A stretch of 64,000 nucleotides of DNA from Bactericera cockerelli (GCA_024516035.1 CM044964.1:2789955-2853954); one strand, 5' to 3'; positions 24,540 to 35,591 are shown, counted from the first letter of the stretch. Notes: a model not told the origin generated them from the letters alone. Translations and numbers: made by a program.

Positions 24540-24892
24540 AGTTAGTGGTCAGGCGCATGATCTCTTTCACCCTGGTATGAACCTCTGGTATGAATTCAAT
24601 GAATTTAAAATGGGACCATCTACAGAATATCTCCTAGATGTCTGCAAAATTTTATCAAGATCGGTCGAGTAGTTTCCGAGATTTGCGCGTTACAAGGAAT
24701 CGTTTTAACAGACCGACGGATCGACGGACCGACAGACCGACAGACGGACACAAAACCAGATTTACTCAGTAGGTTATGAAACGTCCAGAAATATGATAAA
24801 AAATTGAAATCGGAGCAAAAAAATATTTTTTTTTTAAAAACGAACACAATACTTCCGATTTCTAATATTAGAAATTTCTCGGAAGTAAAATT
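24540..24892 (-). repeat. Dispersed repeat with gaccgacagac region and palindromic end
   Basis: aaaattttatcaagatcggt, ttccgagatttgcgcgttac and gaccgacagacggacac, then the palindromic end CTTCCGATTTCTAATATTAG / AAATTTCTCGGAAG. The end alone recurs at 27461-27515, 33390-33440, 47949-48003 and 54206-54256. Confidence 0.6.
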
Positions 24893-25011
24893 GTGAATGA
24901 ACAATGATCAACATTGTTGAATAATAATAATGATAGTATATGTAGGTAATGTATATTTAATTTTTAAATAAACTTTAGAATAATCCGCAGGACCTCTTTG
25001 GAGGGCCAAAT

Positions 25012-25210
25012 TATGAAACAGGATTAGGTTTATTTTAAGTGGACACTATTCCTTGAAACTTGACACACCTTGGAGTTGGTATTTCAACCAATCACAGCTC
25101 ACAGCGCACTATTATAGTCAGCTGATAATGTCTACACTGGGAGCATAGCCTGGAACATGGCATGGTGCCGTGGCCGTACCCCTAGATCTAATCCTGTTTC
25201 ATAATTCGTC
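25012..25210. mobile_element. Hairpin MITE family copy
   Basis: ttatgaaacaggattaggtt at the left, ctaatcctgtttcataattc at the right, with caaccaatcacagctcacag inside. Confidence 0.6.
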
Positions 25211-25224
25211 CCAACCAATGTAAT

Positions 25225-25440
25225 AATAATAACAATCTTTAGTGGAAGTTAACCACCGGGCGAGGTTAATGCTGAAAGCATTTTCTACCACCTAGCCCTC
25301 AGAGTCTCATTATTATTTGGACACAAACTTAAATTAATGAGGAAAAATTCATGCACTAGGTGGGATTCGAACCAACGGATCTCTACACTACCTGAATTAC
25401 CAGACGAGTGCGTTAATCACTTGACTTCCAGTGCACGATG
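25225..25440 (-). mobile_element. SINE-D
   Basis: tctttagtggaagttaacca...gtgggattcgaaccaacgga...gcgttaatcacttgacttcc. Confidence 0.7.
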
Positions 25441-25689
25441 TAGGATTTTCATTGATAACATAATTATTGTAGGATTTTCAAGAAAAAAATTGGGAAATCA
25501 TCGGTTGGGTGGAAGAGCTCACAGTGTGAGAATCTTGCCGTTGAAGCCATAGGAAAAAGATTCTTTTTTTTTCAAGAAGGAAAAAAGAAATTGTTCGGAT
25601 GTGTATCTTCAGAAGTTTAGATAATGTTCAAACGGATGCTGGAATGTCGGGAAAACCACTTACCGGGGGATTCACGAGGGACTCGGAGT

Positions 25690-26340
25690 GAGATAAAGTT
25701 TTCTAAAAGAAGTAGATGAATAACGAGAGACAGAGAGAGAGAAAGTGAGAGAGAGAGAGTGAGTGATAGAGGAAAAAAAGAGAGAGATAGAGAGAAAACG
25801 AAGGTGAGAGAGAGGCAAGAAAGAGAAAAAGAGAGATAGATGGGACGAGAAAGAGAGAGGAAAGAAAAAGAAAGAGAGCAAAATAGGAAGGAAAAAGGTA
25901 ATTAATAGGGAGGGAAGATAAATAGAGAGAGAGAGGAAAGAAAAAGAAATCGAGTGAGAAAGAAAAATAAGGAGAGAAGTGAAAGGGGAATAGAAAGAGA
26001 GAGAAATAGAAGGTGTGAAAGAGAAAAGAAAGAGAAGTAAAGAGATAGAATAAGGGGAGGAAGAGAAAGGTGATAGATGGGACAAGAGATCGAGAGAAAG
26101 AGACAAACTACAAGCGTCTATACATGGCTAAGGAAAAACAAAGGCTGTCACAAACTCATCTTTTTTTTTTCTTTTCTTATAATTAACAAGGGCGGTGCTA
26201 ATGCCTACGGCATTCTCTTTCTATTAAAAAAAAATGAAAAAGTTTGAAGATCTAATAGAGAGAGTGAGAGTGAGACAGAGAGAAAGAGATAGTGAGAAAG
26301 AGAGAGAGAGAGAGAGGGAGAGAAAGAGAAAGAGATACAT
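25690..26340. repeat. GA-rich tracts with an embedded retrotransposon-tail-like segment
   Basis: Purine-rich 25690-26110 and 26255-26340. Between them gggcggtgctaatgcctacg is the inverse of ggcattagcaccgccttt at 26818, part of a family-N-like tail. Confidence 0.75.
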
Positions 26341-26924
26341 GGTGAAACTTGTGATGGCATCAGGTAATATTTTCCATTGTTTTAAAATTTTGAATTGGAA
26401 CAAAAGTATGAAATTTCACCAGGCCAAAAGGAAGATAATTATGGATTTTCCGCCCTGCGGCAAACACAAAAATCTGCTACCTATAACCAGAAAATTTCCT
26501 CACACGAGGTAAAAGTTTTCTAATATGAATCAGGGATAATAGAGGACGAGGGATATAAATATTGAGTTGGGGTGTAATATGGAGAAGAAGAGAGAACGAA
26601 TGTAGAAACCAGAGTAAGAGAGAGAAAGAAAGAAAGAAAAAGGAAGAACTATAACTAAGTTAATATTTCACAGTTTTTAGTGGGTAGCATCGACATTACT
26701 AGAACTAACACTAATAAATCATATCTCCAACCAAGCATCATATTTTAATTTCAATCTTGTAATGCCATCATATTTTTATGTTCAATCTTTTAATTTCAAT
26801 CTTGGAAGAGAATGTCCTTGGCATTAGCACCGCCTTTGATCAAGTTTTGTTTTATTAATTTCAATATCTATGTATGTGTATATTCTATGTCATTTGTAAA
26901 TAAAACTTGATCCAACATGTTTAA

Positions 26925-27135
26925 CCCGCAATGAGTACATTGTGTACTGGATACGTTACAAAACCGAACCGTACTGATCCCGGGTTAATAATGCCGCCAC
27001 GAGTCAAAACGAAGCTAGGGTTGGCCCCGACATCCAAACTAAATTAGAGAGCCGAAAAAATTCCGACCCTGCCCGGATTCAAACCCAAGTCACCTGGAGT
27101 GCAAGCCGAGCATGCTACCGCGAAGCCAAGGAGAG
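26925..27135 (-). mobile_element. SINE-H
   Basis: The minus strand starts ccttggcttcgcggtagcat with loop cttgcac, then B box gggtttgaatccggg, then a body containing ttagtttggatgtcgg. The tRNA-like head has a TGC anticodon-like triplet. Confidence 0.65.
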
Positions 27136-27569
27136 CTTTGGTTGTATAAATGATGAACATTATGGCAGTTTGTTCATATCTGTACTCTGTACTGCTACCA
27201 GAAGCGACTTGATATTAATAAAGTGATTTTTATTATTATTATTTTTTTATATGAAGTGAGGACTATAAACTTTTCCATCCTTACACCCAACCAAGTTTCC
27301 CAGCACTTTATTTAATGAGAAAATAAGAAGCCGAACGTAAACAGCTTTTCCGCAGTCGACGGCAGAGATGGCTTACACCTGCTCCTGGGAAAAAGTCTAG
27401 GAAAACTTTGAGCTTTCTAATTCAGATACAAAAACAGGGTTGAAAAAAAGTAAAAATACAAAAACGAACACAATACTTCCGACTTCTAATATTAGAAATT
27501 TCTCAGAAGTAAAAAGAAGCGGAAAAAATGAGTGGTTAGTTGGTTACTTGTATGAGTAATGACCATTGG

Positions 27570-27722
27570 AGGCGACATTCATCATAGGGCGGCGTCATCG
27601 TGAATGATGGTAGGAGTGACTCACCTGTTCTACCACTGTCTTTACAAGGAGGCCAATCAATGACAAGGGCACCCAAAACCAAGCCAATGTTGGTCTATTC
27701 CTGGTCTATAAGTGCACTGGTA
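27570..27722 (-). mobile_element. Repeat family T, partial
   Basis: tcatagggcggcgtcatcgt...ctttacaaggaggccaatca...aagccaatgttggtctattc. Confidence 0.6.
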
Positions 27723-27799
27723 TTTTTTATTATTTTTTTATTTATTTTTATTATTTTTTATTTATTTATTTTTACAAGGTTTACAATAACATACATACA

Positions 27800-28002
27800 T
27801 GGTAGTCAAGTGGTTAACGCGCTAGTCTGGTAATCCAGGTAGCGTAGGGATCCGTTGGTTCGAATCCCACTCAGTGCATGAATTTTTTCTCATTTGAGTT
27901 TTTGACCACATAATAATAAGACTCTGAGGGTAAGGTGGTAGAAAATGCTTTGAGCATTAACCTCGCCTGGTGGTTACCTTTCACTAAAGAGTGTTTTTTA
28001 TT
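27800..28002 (+). mobile_element. SINE-D
   Basis: ggtagtcaagtggttaacgc, ggttcgaatcccactcagtg and cctcgcctggtggttacctt. An AT-rich retrotransposon-like stretch precedes it. Confidence 0.75.
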
Positions 28003-28164
28003 ATTCCCTGATATTTATAGTCCCTGTTTGAAAAGAAATTAATGTAATAGAATTTGAAAAGTGAACGAGGCTCTGTGAAGTGATGCTTTGCTACCCACAA
28101 AAATTGTGAAGAGGCCTTGTGCTTCACCACAAATAAAATTATACCTACATACATTCATAAGAAG

Positions 28165-28335
28165 CTTAAACCACCGTCGTAGGATCATTGAAGTTAAGCG
28201 AAGTCTAGCGAGGTGAAGTCTTCGTGATGCTTCGGCCCATCTCTGGCTGGGTGAGGTTAATGTGGGTAGTAGGTTCGTATGCTTCCTACAAAGGAAGGGT
28301 AAAATCTCCGTCCTGACTATCTCAAATCGCACGCT
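28165..28335 (+). mobile_element. 5S-derived SINE, partial
   Basis: gtaggatcattgaagttaag (5S-like) and ctggctgggtgaggttaatg, ending cctgactatctcaaat, which is the tail used by family E. It may be a hybrid of the 5S and E families, which share the ggctgggtgaggttaatgtg core. Confidence 0.6.
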
Positions 28336-28364
28336 AAAATTAAATATAATGAATCAATGCGCGC

Positions 28365-28445
28365 GCGATGTGGTCAACTGGCTTAGCTTAGTGGTTAACC
28401 CGCTTATCATGCGGAAGGTCCCGGGTTTGAACTAACGTGCCGACA
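28365..28445 (+). mobile_element. SINE-G head fragment
   Basis: tggtcaactggcttagctta...ttatcatgcggaaggtcccg...gccgacaaaaa: the tRNA-like head only, diverged from the 35300 copy. Confidence 0.5.
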
Positions 28446-28839
28446 AAAAGCGGTTCTGGAGCACAAATACCTTTTATTTTTCTTTTTAAATGTGGCTGTA
28501 ATACAGACTCTGTACTCTGAACGCAATTTTAAACTGACAGCTTACAGGCAAATTTAGTGACAATATTTCTCTTCTTGATGACGGAGAACTTTTTAAATTA
28601 TGCATTCAGGAACAGAGTTATGCATAATAAGTGGTGTGCTTTCTTTCTCTGAGCGTGAGAAACGTTCCTAGTGTTTTTACCTACCTATGGGTAGAATAAA
28701 AAGGGTTACTGGGACTTTTACCAGCTGAGATAGAAAAAGAAAAAGAGAGTGAGAGTTAGAGTTCCCGTAAGTACCAATATACAGAATGTTTCAGAAAAGG
28801 TGGCCACCCCCTCGTAACTTTTGAACGCGACGGAAGTAA

Positions 28840-29092
28840 TAATGCTTTTTCTTTGTGTTATTATGTCACAATTTTAGTGGGTAGCGCAGAATCATAGGAC
28901 TTTTCCACTTTAATTTACAATATCTTGTACTATTTTTTTGCCTGAGATTCTGCCACTGGTCGCTGCTTTACATTAAAGCAGCTACTCATTTTTCCTCACG
29001 AGGTATGAGTGGACCCCTAACATCAAAGAACAGAGCAGAAAAAATCCTCCTCCGCTGGGAATCGAACCCAGGTCACCATGTGTGCAATGCCC
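28840..29092 (-). mobile_element. SINE-H nested in the foldback derivative
   Basis: ctgggaatcgaacccaggtc (head) and ctcacgaggtatgagtggac (body) interrupt the element 28779-29700, so this insertion is the younger event. Confidence 0.6.
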
Positions 29093-29284
29093 GTGTATAA
29101 GAAGTGCCCTATGGCACATCCTGTGGTCATACTTATTTTAGGCCCCGTATGGCCCTTCTGGCTTTTAGGCCATATTTTTTCATTTTTCTCGCGAATTTTA
29201 AATGAAATGCTATATTTTTTATTCCTGTTAATTAAAGTCCGAATTAGGTTGAGTAATTCGGTTGAGTAATTCGGTGTTAATTAA

Positions 29285-29322
29285 AGTCCGATGGCGCGTT
29301 GCATTCAACGCGCCATCGGACT
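29285..29322. repeat. Perfect 17-bp inverted repeat
   Basis: AGTCCGATGGCGCGTTG, CATT loop, CAACGCGCCATCGGACT. The arm is the 5' word of the 5S-derived SINE family, so it looks like two SINE heads joined head to head. Confidence 0.85.
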
Positions 29323-30119
29323 AGCTCCAGAATGATTGACAATGTGTTTTCTACAGATTTTACCAACTCACCAACTAAAATTGTCTCAAGAGAGTTCTCC
29401 TGGGCTGACTTTAGAAGCAGCATTATCCGAAAATTATTTTTGATCCAACTCGAACTTTGAAATGTGAAAAGAAGAGAAAGAGAAAAAAAAATCCGGCACT
29501 GATTCAGAAGAAATTGTTTTGATTTAATTTCGCATTTGGTTATGTTTATTTATTCCCTTATTAGGTATTATTTATTCTCTATGCCAATTGTGTTTTTTCA
29601 ACAAACAAAAAAATCCAGTAATTTCGAAATTCACCCACTTTACCGGACACTGTGTGAAAAACTAGCAGGTTAAATGGTCTTTTTTATGGCAGGTTTTTTT
29701 TAGCCTACAGCTGTCATATTTAACCTGGTGTAAAAGTTTCACAAATCTACACACGCCCTGGGTAACATAATTCTCATTGTTGGAGCGTTCAACTCATTTC
29801 TCGGTCTGTGATGACCTACATTAATTCTCGGTGGTAAAATGTCGGAAACTATGCGGCAGGAATGCAAACAAATGAAACCGAACGTCCTATTTTCTTCTCA
29901 TTTAATCCTCTCTCTCCTATTTTTTCTCCAACGAAAATGTCTGAATCTATGTAAAAATCTACATCACTGCTGTCCTTATTATTTTCTGCTTTATTTGAGC
30001 TCAAAATGTCTGGAACCACTGTTAAAATGTAATAGAAAGCTGTACGTGTTCTACTTGTCTGACTTTTTTGAGCGTTCCTGCAGGGAATGGAGAATTGAGG
30101 CCGCAGAGTGGGGAATGTA

Positions 30120-30790
30120 GGGGGTTAGGGGAGGTTGAAGATTAGGGGGAGGAATAGCGGGGGGTGGGGGGGGGGGGGGGACATTAAGATAGAGGGGGAT
30201 GAGATGTAAATTAGAAGATTGTGCGGGGGGGAAAGAGGGTAGGTGGTGGATGAAAATTAGGAGGAGGAACAGAGAGCGGGGGTTAAAATAGAGGGGGATG
30301 AGGTGTAAATTAGAAGATTGTGCGGGGGGAAAGAGGGTAGGTGGTGGATGAAATTAGGAGGAAGAAGAGAGAAGGGGGGTTAAGATAGAGGGGGATGAGG
30401 TGTAAATTAGAAGATTGTGCGGGGGGAGAGAAAGAGGGAAGGTGGTGGGTGAAAATGAGGGGGTGGAAGAGAGGGGGGGGGTTAAAAATAGGGGGATGAA
30501 GTGTAAATTAGAAGGTTGTGCGGGGTAAGAAAGAGGGCAGTTGGTGGGTAAAAATGAGGGGATGGAAGAGAGGGGGGGGGGTTGAAAAATATGTGGGATG
30601 AGGTGTAAATTAGGAGGGTGTTGAGCGGATATTAGGGGGAGAAAGAGGGGAGGTGGTGGGTGAAAATGAGGGGATGGAAGAGAGAAGGGGGGGTTAAAAA
30701 TAAGGGGATGAAGTTTAAATTAGAAGGTTGTGCGGGGTAAGAAAGAGGGCAGGTGGTGGGAGAAAATGAGGGGGCGGAAAAATAGGAGGG
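30120..30790. repeat. G-rich array of about 100-bp units (6 copies)
   Basis: Each unit has gatgaggtgtaaattagaag, gtgcgggg..aaagagggtag and gtggtggatgaaaatgagg. It contains several uninterrupted G runs, the longest at about 30166-30180. Strong strand bias (plus strand purine-rich). Confidence 0.85.
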
Positions 30791-31361
30791 CGAGGCTTTG
30801 GCGTATATCTAATTAATGCTCCTCAGAACATAAAGTTCTGAGGAGTACGGGGATTCATCTCTCTGTTTCAAGAATCCTATTTCTTCCTCGTTTTAATGAG
30901 TCGTCGTCGAAGAGAAGTTGTCTTTATTGCATTGTAATCATTTAACATTACTTCCGAGAAATCTGTAATAATAGAAATCGAAAATATTGTTTTTCCTCCA
31001 ATTATGGTTCGATAAGATAATGCTATATTGGTGTTCATTCAACATAAAAGTTGTTAACGCAAGTCAAAGAACAAGCAGAAGTAATACAAAAAAAAAACAT
31101 AAAATCAAAATCCATCGAGAGGTACTCATTAATAGAGTAAAAAGCTTTGTTCTATGTTGTGTACCTGTACATCATCCCTATTTAATCCTTCTCATTAGAT
31201 TTATTAGGTCCTAAGTTAAGCAAATTTAGTAGATTTATTAAAACGAGTAGTTGTGATATCACGAATGTCATAAAAAAATTGACATCGACGACTCTAGCTA
31301 GAGATAGGTTTGAACAACATTGATTCATTTGAAGTTAAAGAATATTTGAGTCAATAAATTT

Positions 31362-31478
31362 CAGTTGTGAAATTACAACTACTCAAACTCGCGTAGCTAA
31401 ATTTGCTTAACTTGGGACTTGAACCACCGAACTTCGATTACCAGTCCACCGCCTCATCGATCAAGCTACTGAGGGATT
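31362..31478 (-). mobile_element. SINE-A
   Basis: gggacttgaaccaccgaact...ccaccgcctcatcgatcaag. A second partial tail (aaacgagtagttgtgatatc) lies on the plus strand at 31237-31270, so two insertions face each other. Confidence 0.65.
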
Positions 31479-31544
31479 CATTAGAAATAATATTAATAAT
31501 TCAGCATAGATATTAGATACACTATCTTTTACTCTGTCTTATCC

Positions 31545-31852
31545 CACTTAAGCAGGGTCGAAACCTCATGGTTCAGGTTGGTTGGTTTTGGCACATTTTT
31601 ACAGCTGGATGCCCTTCCTAACGCCAACGATTCTATTTGATTCAACGTCCTGGATTAGAACGGGGGTTTTACCCTCCATTCGCTGGGAAGCGTACCAGCT
31701 ACCCACATTAACCTCACTTAGCCTGGGTAGGGCCGGAAATGTACGGAGGGAACAGAATTTTCTGTGTGAAAAATTTGCTCCGTCCGAGGATCGAACTCAG
31801 GATCTCTGTAGTACGGGCAGTAATCACAACCGTTACGCCAAGGAGGCTGGCA
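31545..31852 (-). mobile_element. SINE-E
   Basis: On the minus strand: a tRNA-like head (gcctccttggcgtaacggtt), then gaggttaatgtgggtagctg, ggaggg, ending in the ttggcgttaggaagggcatc region. The 168-residue open frame at 31582-32088 is a shadow of this plus the Helitron. Confidence 0.7.
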
Positions 31853-31866
31853 TATTAGATACACTA

Positions 31867-32118
31867 TCTCTATATATAAAACAGAAAAAAGGACTACCTA
31901 CCTACCTACCTACCTATGTTTGTTTGTTTGTCCAGAGTTGTTTAGCCAAAACGGTAAGAGATAGCGAAAAATTTCTCAGAATTGACCCCCCCAAAACCAT
32001 TATCGCTTTGTCCATAAAAATTATAAAAAGTGCAAAAAGGCATTGCTGTCCAGCAGTACGGCCATGCCTTAGTAAATTTGAAATTTAGTCCCGTTGCTAA
32101 GCACGGGCAAACGGCTAG
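31867..32118 (+). mobile_element. Small Helitron-like element, 252 bp
   Basis: The 5' end TCTCTATATATAAAACAG follows an A. The 3' end has the hairpin CCCGT-tgctaagc-ACGGG, a 6-base spacer (CAAACG) and GCTAG before a T. This fits the Helitron rules: 5'-TC, 3' hairpin then CTRR, insertion between A and T, no target duplication. (CTAC)n and (GTTT)n runs sit near the 5' end. It is non-autonomous, with no Rep/helicase. Confidence 0.65.
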
Positions 32119-32559
32119 TCTACCTATAAATTTTATTTTTATCTGGAGTACTATTTTATTACTTTCATTTTAAATCATAAATTTACGTATCACCGTTTAT
32201 AATTCAAAATTTCCTTCAACATTGAAAGATATTTATTTTGTTGCTTAGAATAGAATCCCTTGCAAATATTTATTGATCATTTTGGTAAATACGGAGAAAG
32301 AAATTTTGTTCTAACAATTTTATTTAACAAGGCGCTTTGAATTTTACATGTTTCTTTTTCTCTCTCAAAAAAAAAACATATTTTCTTTTCAAAATACAAC
32401 TTATGGGGTTTGGAAGATTTTGCGATATTTTGCGAAAAGTATAGTTTAAAAAGTCCTAAGCTTTTATTTTCTGAGACGGTGTCTGTGTACAGTGTACACT
32501 GTGCAAGTGTGCAAGTGTGCATGTTATCCTAAGGTTGTACCTGTGGTGTGATAATAATT

Positions 32560-32655
32560 TAAGTCCTGTTATACCAGCAGTAATTATTGTGACTTATTAT
32601 TGTGTACTGAGTGAGTTTCGAACCCACGACCTCTGGAATCTCTGTCTTTCTCTCT
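32560..32655 (-). mobile_element. SINE-C, partial
   Basis: agtcctgttataccagcagt...gtttcgaacccacgacctct, broken by a (TC)n run where the tRNA head should be. Confidence 0.5.
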
Positions 32656-32739
32656 CTCTCTCTCTGTACTACCACCCCTTAACGATCTGTACTACCACCC
32701 CTTAACAGGTTTTGCATCATGTCTGTTACACCCTGTATA

Positions 32740-32905
32740 ATACACCAAATCTGTGCGTGTCTGACTGGCTGAGTATGTCTTCTTAGGGGTTGTTTGTTTA
32801 CAATACCACAGCCCAAACCCCAAACAGTATCAGATATTGCAATTTGCATGAGAATTGACCCCCCTTAAACCACCGTCAAACTACCTAAAAAATTATAAAA
32901 ATTAA
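32740..32905 (+). mobile_element. Helitron-related fragment
   Basis: It has the agaattgacccccc, ttgtttgttta and aaaattataaaaatt blocks of the 31867 element in the same order, but no recognisable 3' hairpin. It starts beside acaccctgtataata, a TIR-like word, so the 5' border is ambiguous. Confidence 0.4.
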
Positions 32906-32935
32906 AATATGTATTACCATTTTCAAGTATTCCCA

Positions 32936-33135
32936 TTTAGGTGCTGGGTCAGCACGAGCGCACCGGAAGGTATTGCTTCTCAACCTTTGGTTAAGATCAA
33001 AGTGTAGTATCTGTTCTTATCAGCTTACTAATAATAAATTTTAATAATATCCCTTACAAACAACTGTAACCAAGTTTTGAATACGAATTTTCCTTGCACA
33101 TGGCAAGCTAGTAAATAACCACTGAGCTTTTGTGC
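32936..33135 (-). mobile_element. SINE-G fragment hosting the U2 insertion
   Basis: Flanks of the U2 piece are ttaggtgctgggtcagcacg...ggaaggtat and tcccttacaaacaactgtaa...ttgcacatggcaagc. These are contiguous in the intact SINE-G at 35300-35629. The tRNA-like head is decayed. Confidence 0.7.
32972..33023 (+). pseudogene. U2 snRNA 5'-fragment (retropseudogene) inserted in a SINE
   Basis: The 52 bp match the 5' end of U2 snRNA: ATTGCTTCTCAACC, then GGTTAAGATCAAAGTGTAGT, then ATCTGTTCTTATCAG. Differences from the conserved sequence are mostly C-to-T/G-to-A in the GGCC/GGCT region. The region after TATCAG is replaced by AT-rich DNA (cttactaataataaatttta), so the branch-site helix, Sm site and 3' stem-loops are missing. 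It splits a minus-strand SINE-G exactly within ggaaggta/tccctta. Confidence 0.8.
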
Positions 33136-33679
33136 AAAATTCATTTTGTATGCGCGCCGTAGAACTAAATATTTATGCAATGTGTAATAATTAGATTATT
33201 AGGCCTTTTTTCGAATTAAAAATATCGAGAAATACCTACTTAATTTTTCTTCACGAGGTATGAATGAAACACGAAAAAAACACAAAATAGGAAAACTTCC
33301 CCATCTGTATGCCATTGAAAAATCAAACCCTGTAAAATAAAAATATCCCACAAAAGATAAACAAATTGGAGAAAAAGAAATATTAAAAAAAAAGAACACA
33401 AAACTTCCGATTGCTAATAAAAGAAATTTCTCGGAAGTAAAATTACAAAATTATAGACCAAGAGAGAGGGAAAAGAGAAGGGAAAGAGCACAGAAAAAAA
33501 TGAAGAAAATAAAAATACCTCCAGTACGAATATCTGGAAGCTTGAGTAGATATCCCTTTTCCCAGGGAAATTCCCTTGGGCTTGGGGAAATGTCAGAAAA
33601 AATCCCACTTCACCGCTTAAGGTCCCGTGGGAAAAGCAAGGATGATCGACATCAGGAAAAATACTGTTTTACTTTCTAT

Positions 33680-33960
33680 CATTTATAAGTTATAGAAAGT
33701 ATTGTTTTCAGTCGGTTTTTTCGAAATTGAGCTGATAACGTTTCTGGATGAATTGGAATCTCCTAATTTCAAAAAAGTAATTTTTACATTCTATTGCCCA
33801 GAAATCTGATGTTATCAGATTTCTGAATTTCAAAAAAGTAATTTTTACATTCTATTACCCGGAAATCTGATGTTATCAGATTTTTGATAACATTTCTGAA
33901 CGAATTAGAATCTCCTGATTTCAGAAAAGTATTTTTTTATCAAATGGTCTGTTGATAGTT
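33680..33960. repeat. Dispersed repeat: tcggttttttcgaaattgag family
   Basis: Contains an internal duplication (ttcaaaaaagtaatttttac twice) and the short hairpin atctgatgttatcagat twice. Related pieces at 11195-11290 (minus) and 51325-51370. Confidence 0.6.
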
Positions 33961-34120
33961 CGTATGTATGTATGTGCTTATACGAAATATCTCAAGGACG
34001 GTAGGTCGTAGAGCGATGACAGTTTTACTTACCTTTTATTACTATTGTTATTAATATTAATGGGTCATTTTCTTCTTTATTATTAACTAAACTAGAAATG
34101 ATCTCGTTCATATCTCGCAA

Positions 34121-34600
34121 ATGGTTACAGGCCGAAAGGTTGCTAGCCCTGTCTGGAATCCTTATTACAATATCCACTGTACATCTATAGAATCTATTCA
34201 ACATCGGGCATTGAAATTTATGTCAAAAAAATTCCGACTTGGATCGAGTTCTTATGAAGCTTTGGAATCTTCTCTCTCTCTTCTTCCATTATCACACCGT
34301 AGATCACTTTATGATATTATAACTCTTTTTAAAATATTAAATAATCAAATTGACTGTCCTGAACTTCTTAGTGAGATTAATATCCATACCCCATCACCTA
34401 CAGCTCTCTCATTAACACGTGTACCTGTTTTTTCAACTCCACTTGCTCGCAGAAACTACCTTATTAACGCACCACTTCAACGACTGCAAAACCTTGCGAA
34501 TGAACTATCTGATGATATCGATTTATTTTTTACATCTGTGCCACAACTAAAATCTTACTTCCATCAAAAAATCTTCAATCTGATAGCTAATTCTGATAGC
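34121..34600 (+). pseudogene. Non-LTR retrotransposon reverse transcriptase, C-terminal fragment
   Basis: The open frame reads ASPVWNPYYNIHCTSIESIQ, then HRALKFMSKK, RRSLYDIITLFKILN and RRNYLINAPLQR. This is the order of blocks at the C-terminus of Jockey/CR1-like reverse transcriptases (thumb and post-RT region: VWxPYY, IExIQ, RR...D...K/LN). No polymerase core (FADD-like motif) precedes it, so the copy is 5'-truncated. An AT-rich tail follows with ataaataaatagataaataa at about 34757 and then a family N-like block. The frame stays open to 34723, but residues after about 34600 are low complexity. Confidence 0.75.
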
Positions 34601-35299
34601 TTTATCAATTTTTTCTTTATAAAAATTTCCCACTTTTTTTTTTTTTTTTTTTCGTTTTTTTTTGAAATTAGTATGTTTATTAATTTTTCTTTTGACATGT
34701 CTTTAGTTAGAGAAAATGTATAAGTTAGTACAGGGTCCGCCCGTTTAAGTGTGTAATAAATAAATAGATAAATAAACCTGGTGGCAAATAATTGCCACAA
34801 GCGCCGCTTCTTTGAATTGGTTAAAGATACTGAAAATATAGGAACACCTTTTTCTTAGAATAACAAAATAATTGGGGTTTATTATGATTACTTTTTTGTT
34901 GTTGTTGTTGTTGATATCATAATTATATTGAACTCGGCCCCAATTTACTGGTATTTTGTAGGGTTCCGCTTGGACTAACTTTTTTATTATTAATCTTAGA
35001 TGGGGGTTGTGATATATCAAATCTAATGATTTTGAGGTGCTGAATACGAATTTGACATTTATTTTTATCTAACTGTTACCCTTGAGAGCGTTGAGTCACC
35101 AGTGGCGGACTTTGACTTATTTTCGAGTTATAAGGAAAGTCTTGTGGTGTCACACCACTTTATTTTCTAGTTATGACGGGTTTGAATCCATCAATTGGTG
35201 TCAAACTATGCTGTCAAAAAATAAAAATTAGATAGGTATATTGTATAATGTATAAGTTTACATTATACATTATACAATATATACAATACATTATACAAT

Positions 35300-35591
35300 G
35301 AGCGCGCGATTAGCTCAGTGGTTAAGCACTCGCTTGCCATGCGGAAGGTCCCGGGTTCGAACCCCCGCGCCGACAAAAATTTGTATTCTTAATTTGGTTA
35401 CAGTTGTTTGTAAGGGATACCTTCCGGTGCGCTCGTGTTGACCCAGCACCTAATTGGGAAGTATTGTGTCACTTCTCGCCCATCAGAGGGGAGGCATACT
35501 ACGGGATGGGCAGGCTACAACACAGACCACAAGCGTCTACAGTAGCTCCTGTTTCATGGCTACGAAATAAAAAACGGCTGTGAAACACTCA

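Larger units (their letters stand above)
28779..29700 (+). mobile_element. Deletion derivative of the 8.7-kb foldback element, with nested SINE
   Basis: It begins with the same terminus, ACAGAATGTTTCAGAAAAGG, and gtggccaccccctcg. It is interrupted at about 28840-29092 by a minus-strand SINE-H, then resumes at gaagtgccctatggcacatc. A truncated second arm (about 29490-29700, ccggcactgattcagaagaa onward) ends inside the arm. The middle (29285-29480) matches the loop of the full element, including gacaatgtgttttctacaga. No protein is encoded. Confidence 0.7.

Noticed and set aside
35303..35375. Possible tRNA-Gly gene
   Set aside because: A SINE body and poly(A) follow, and the same head-body unit occurs elsewhere in the window.
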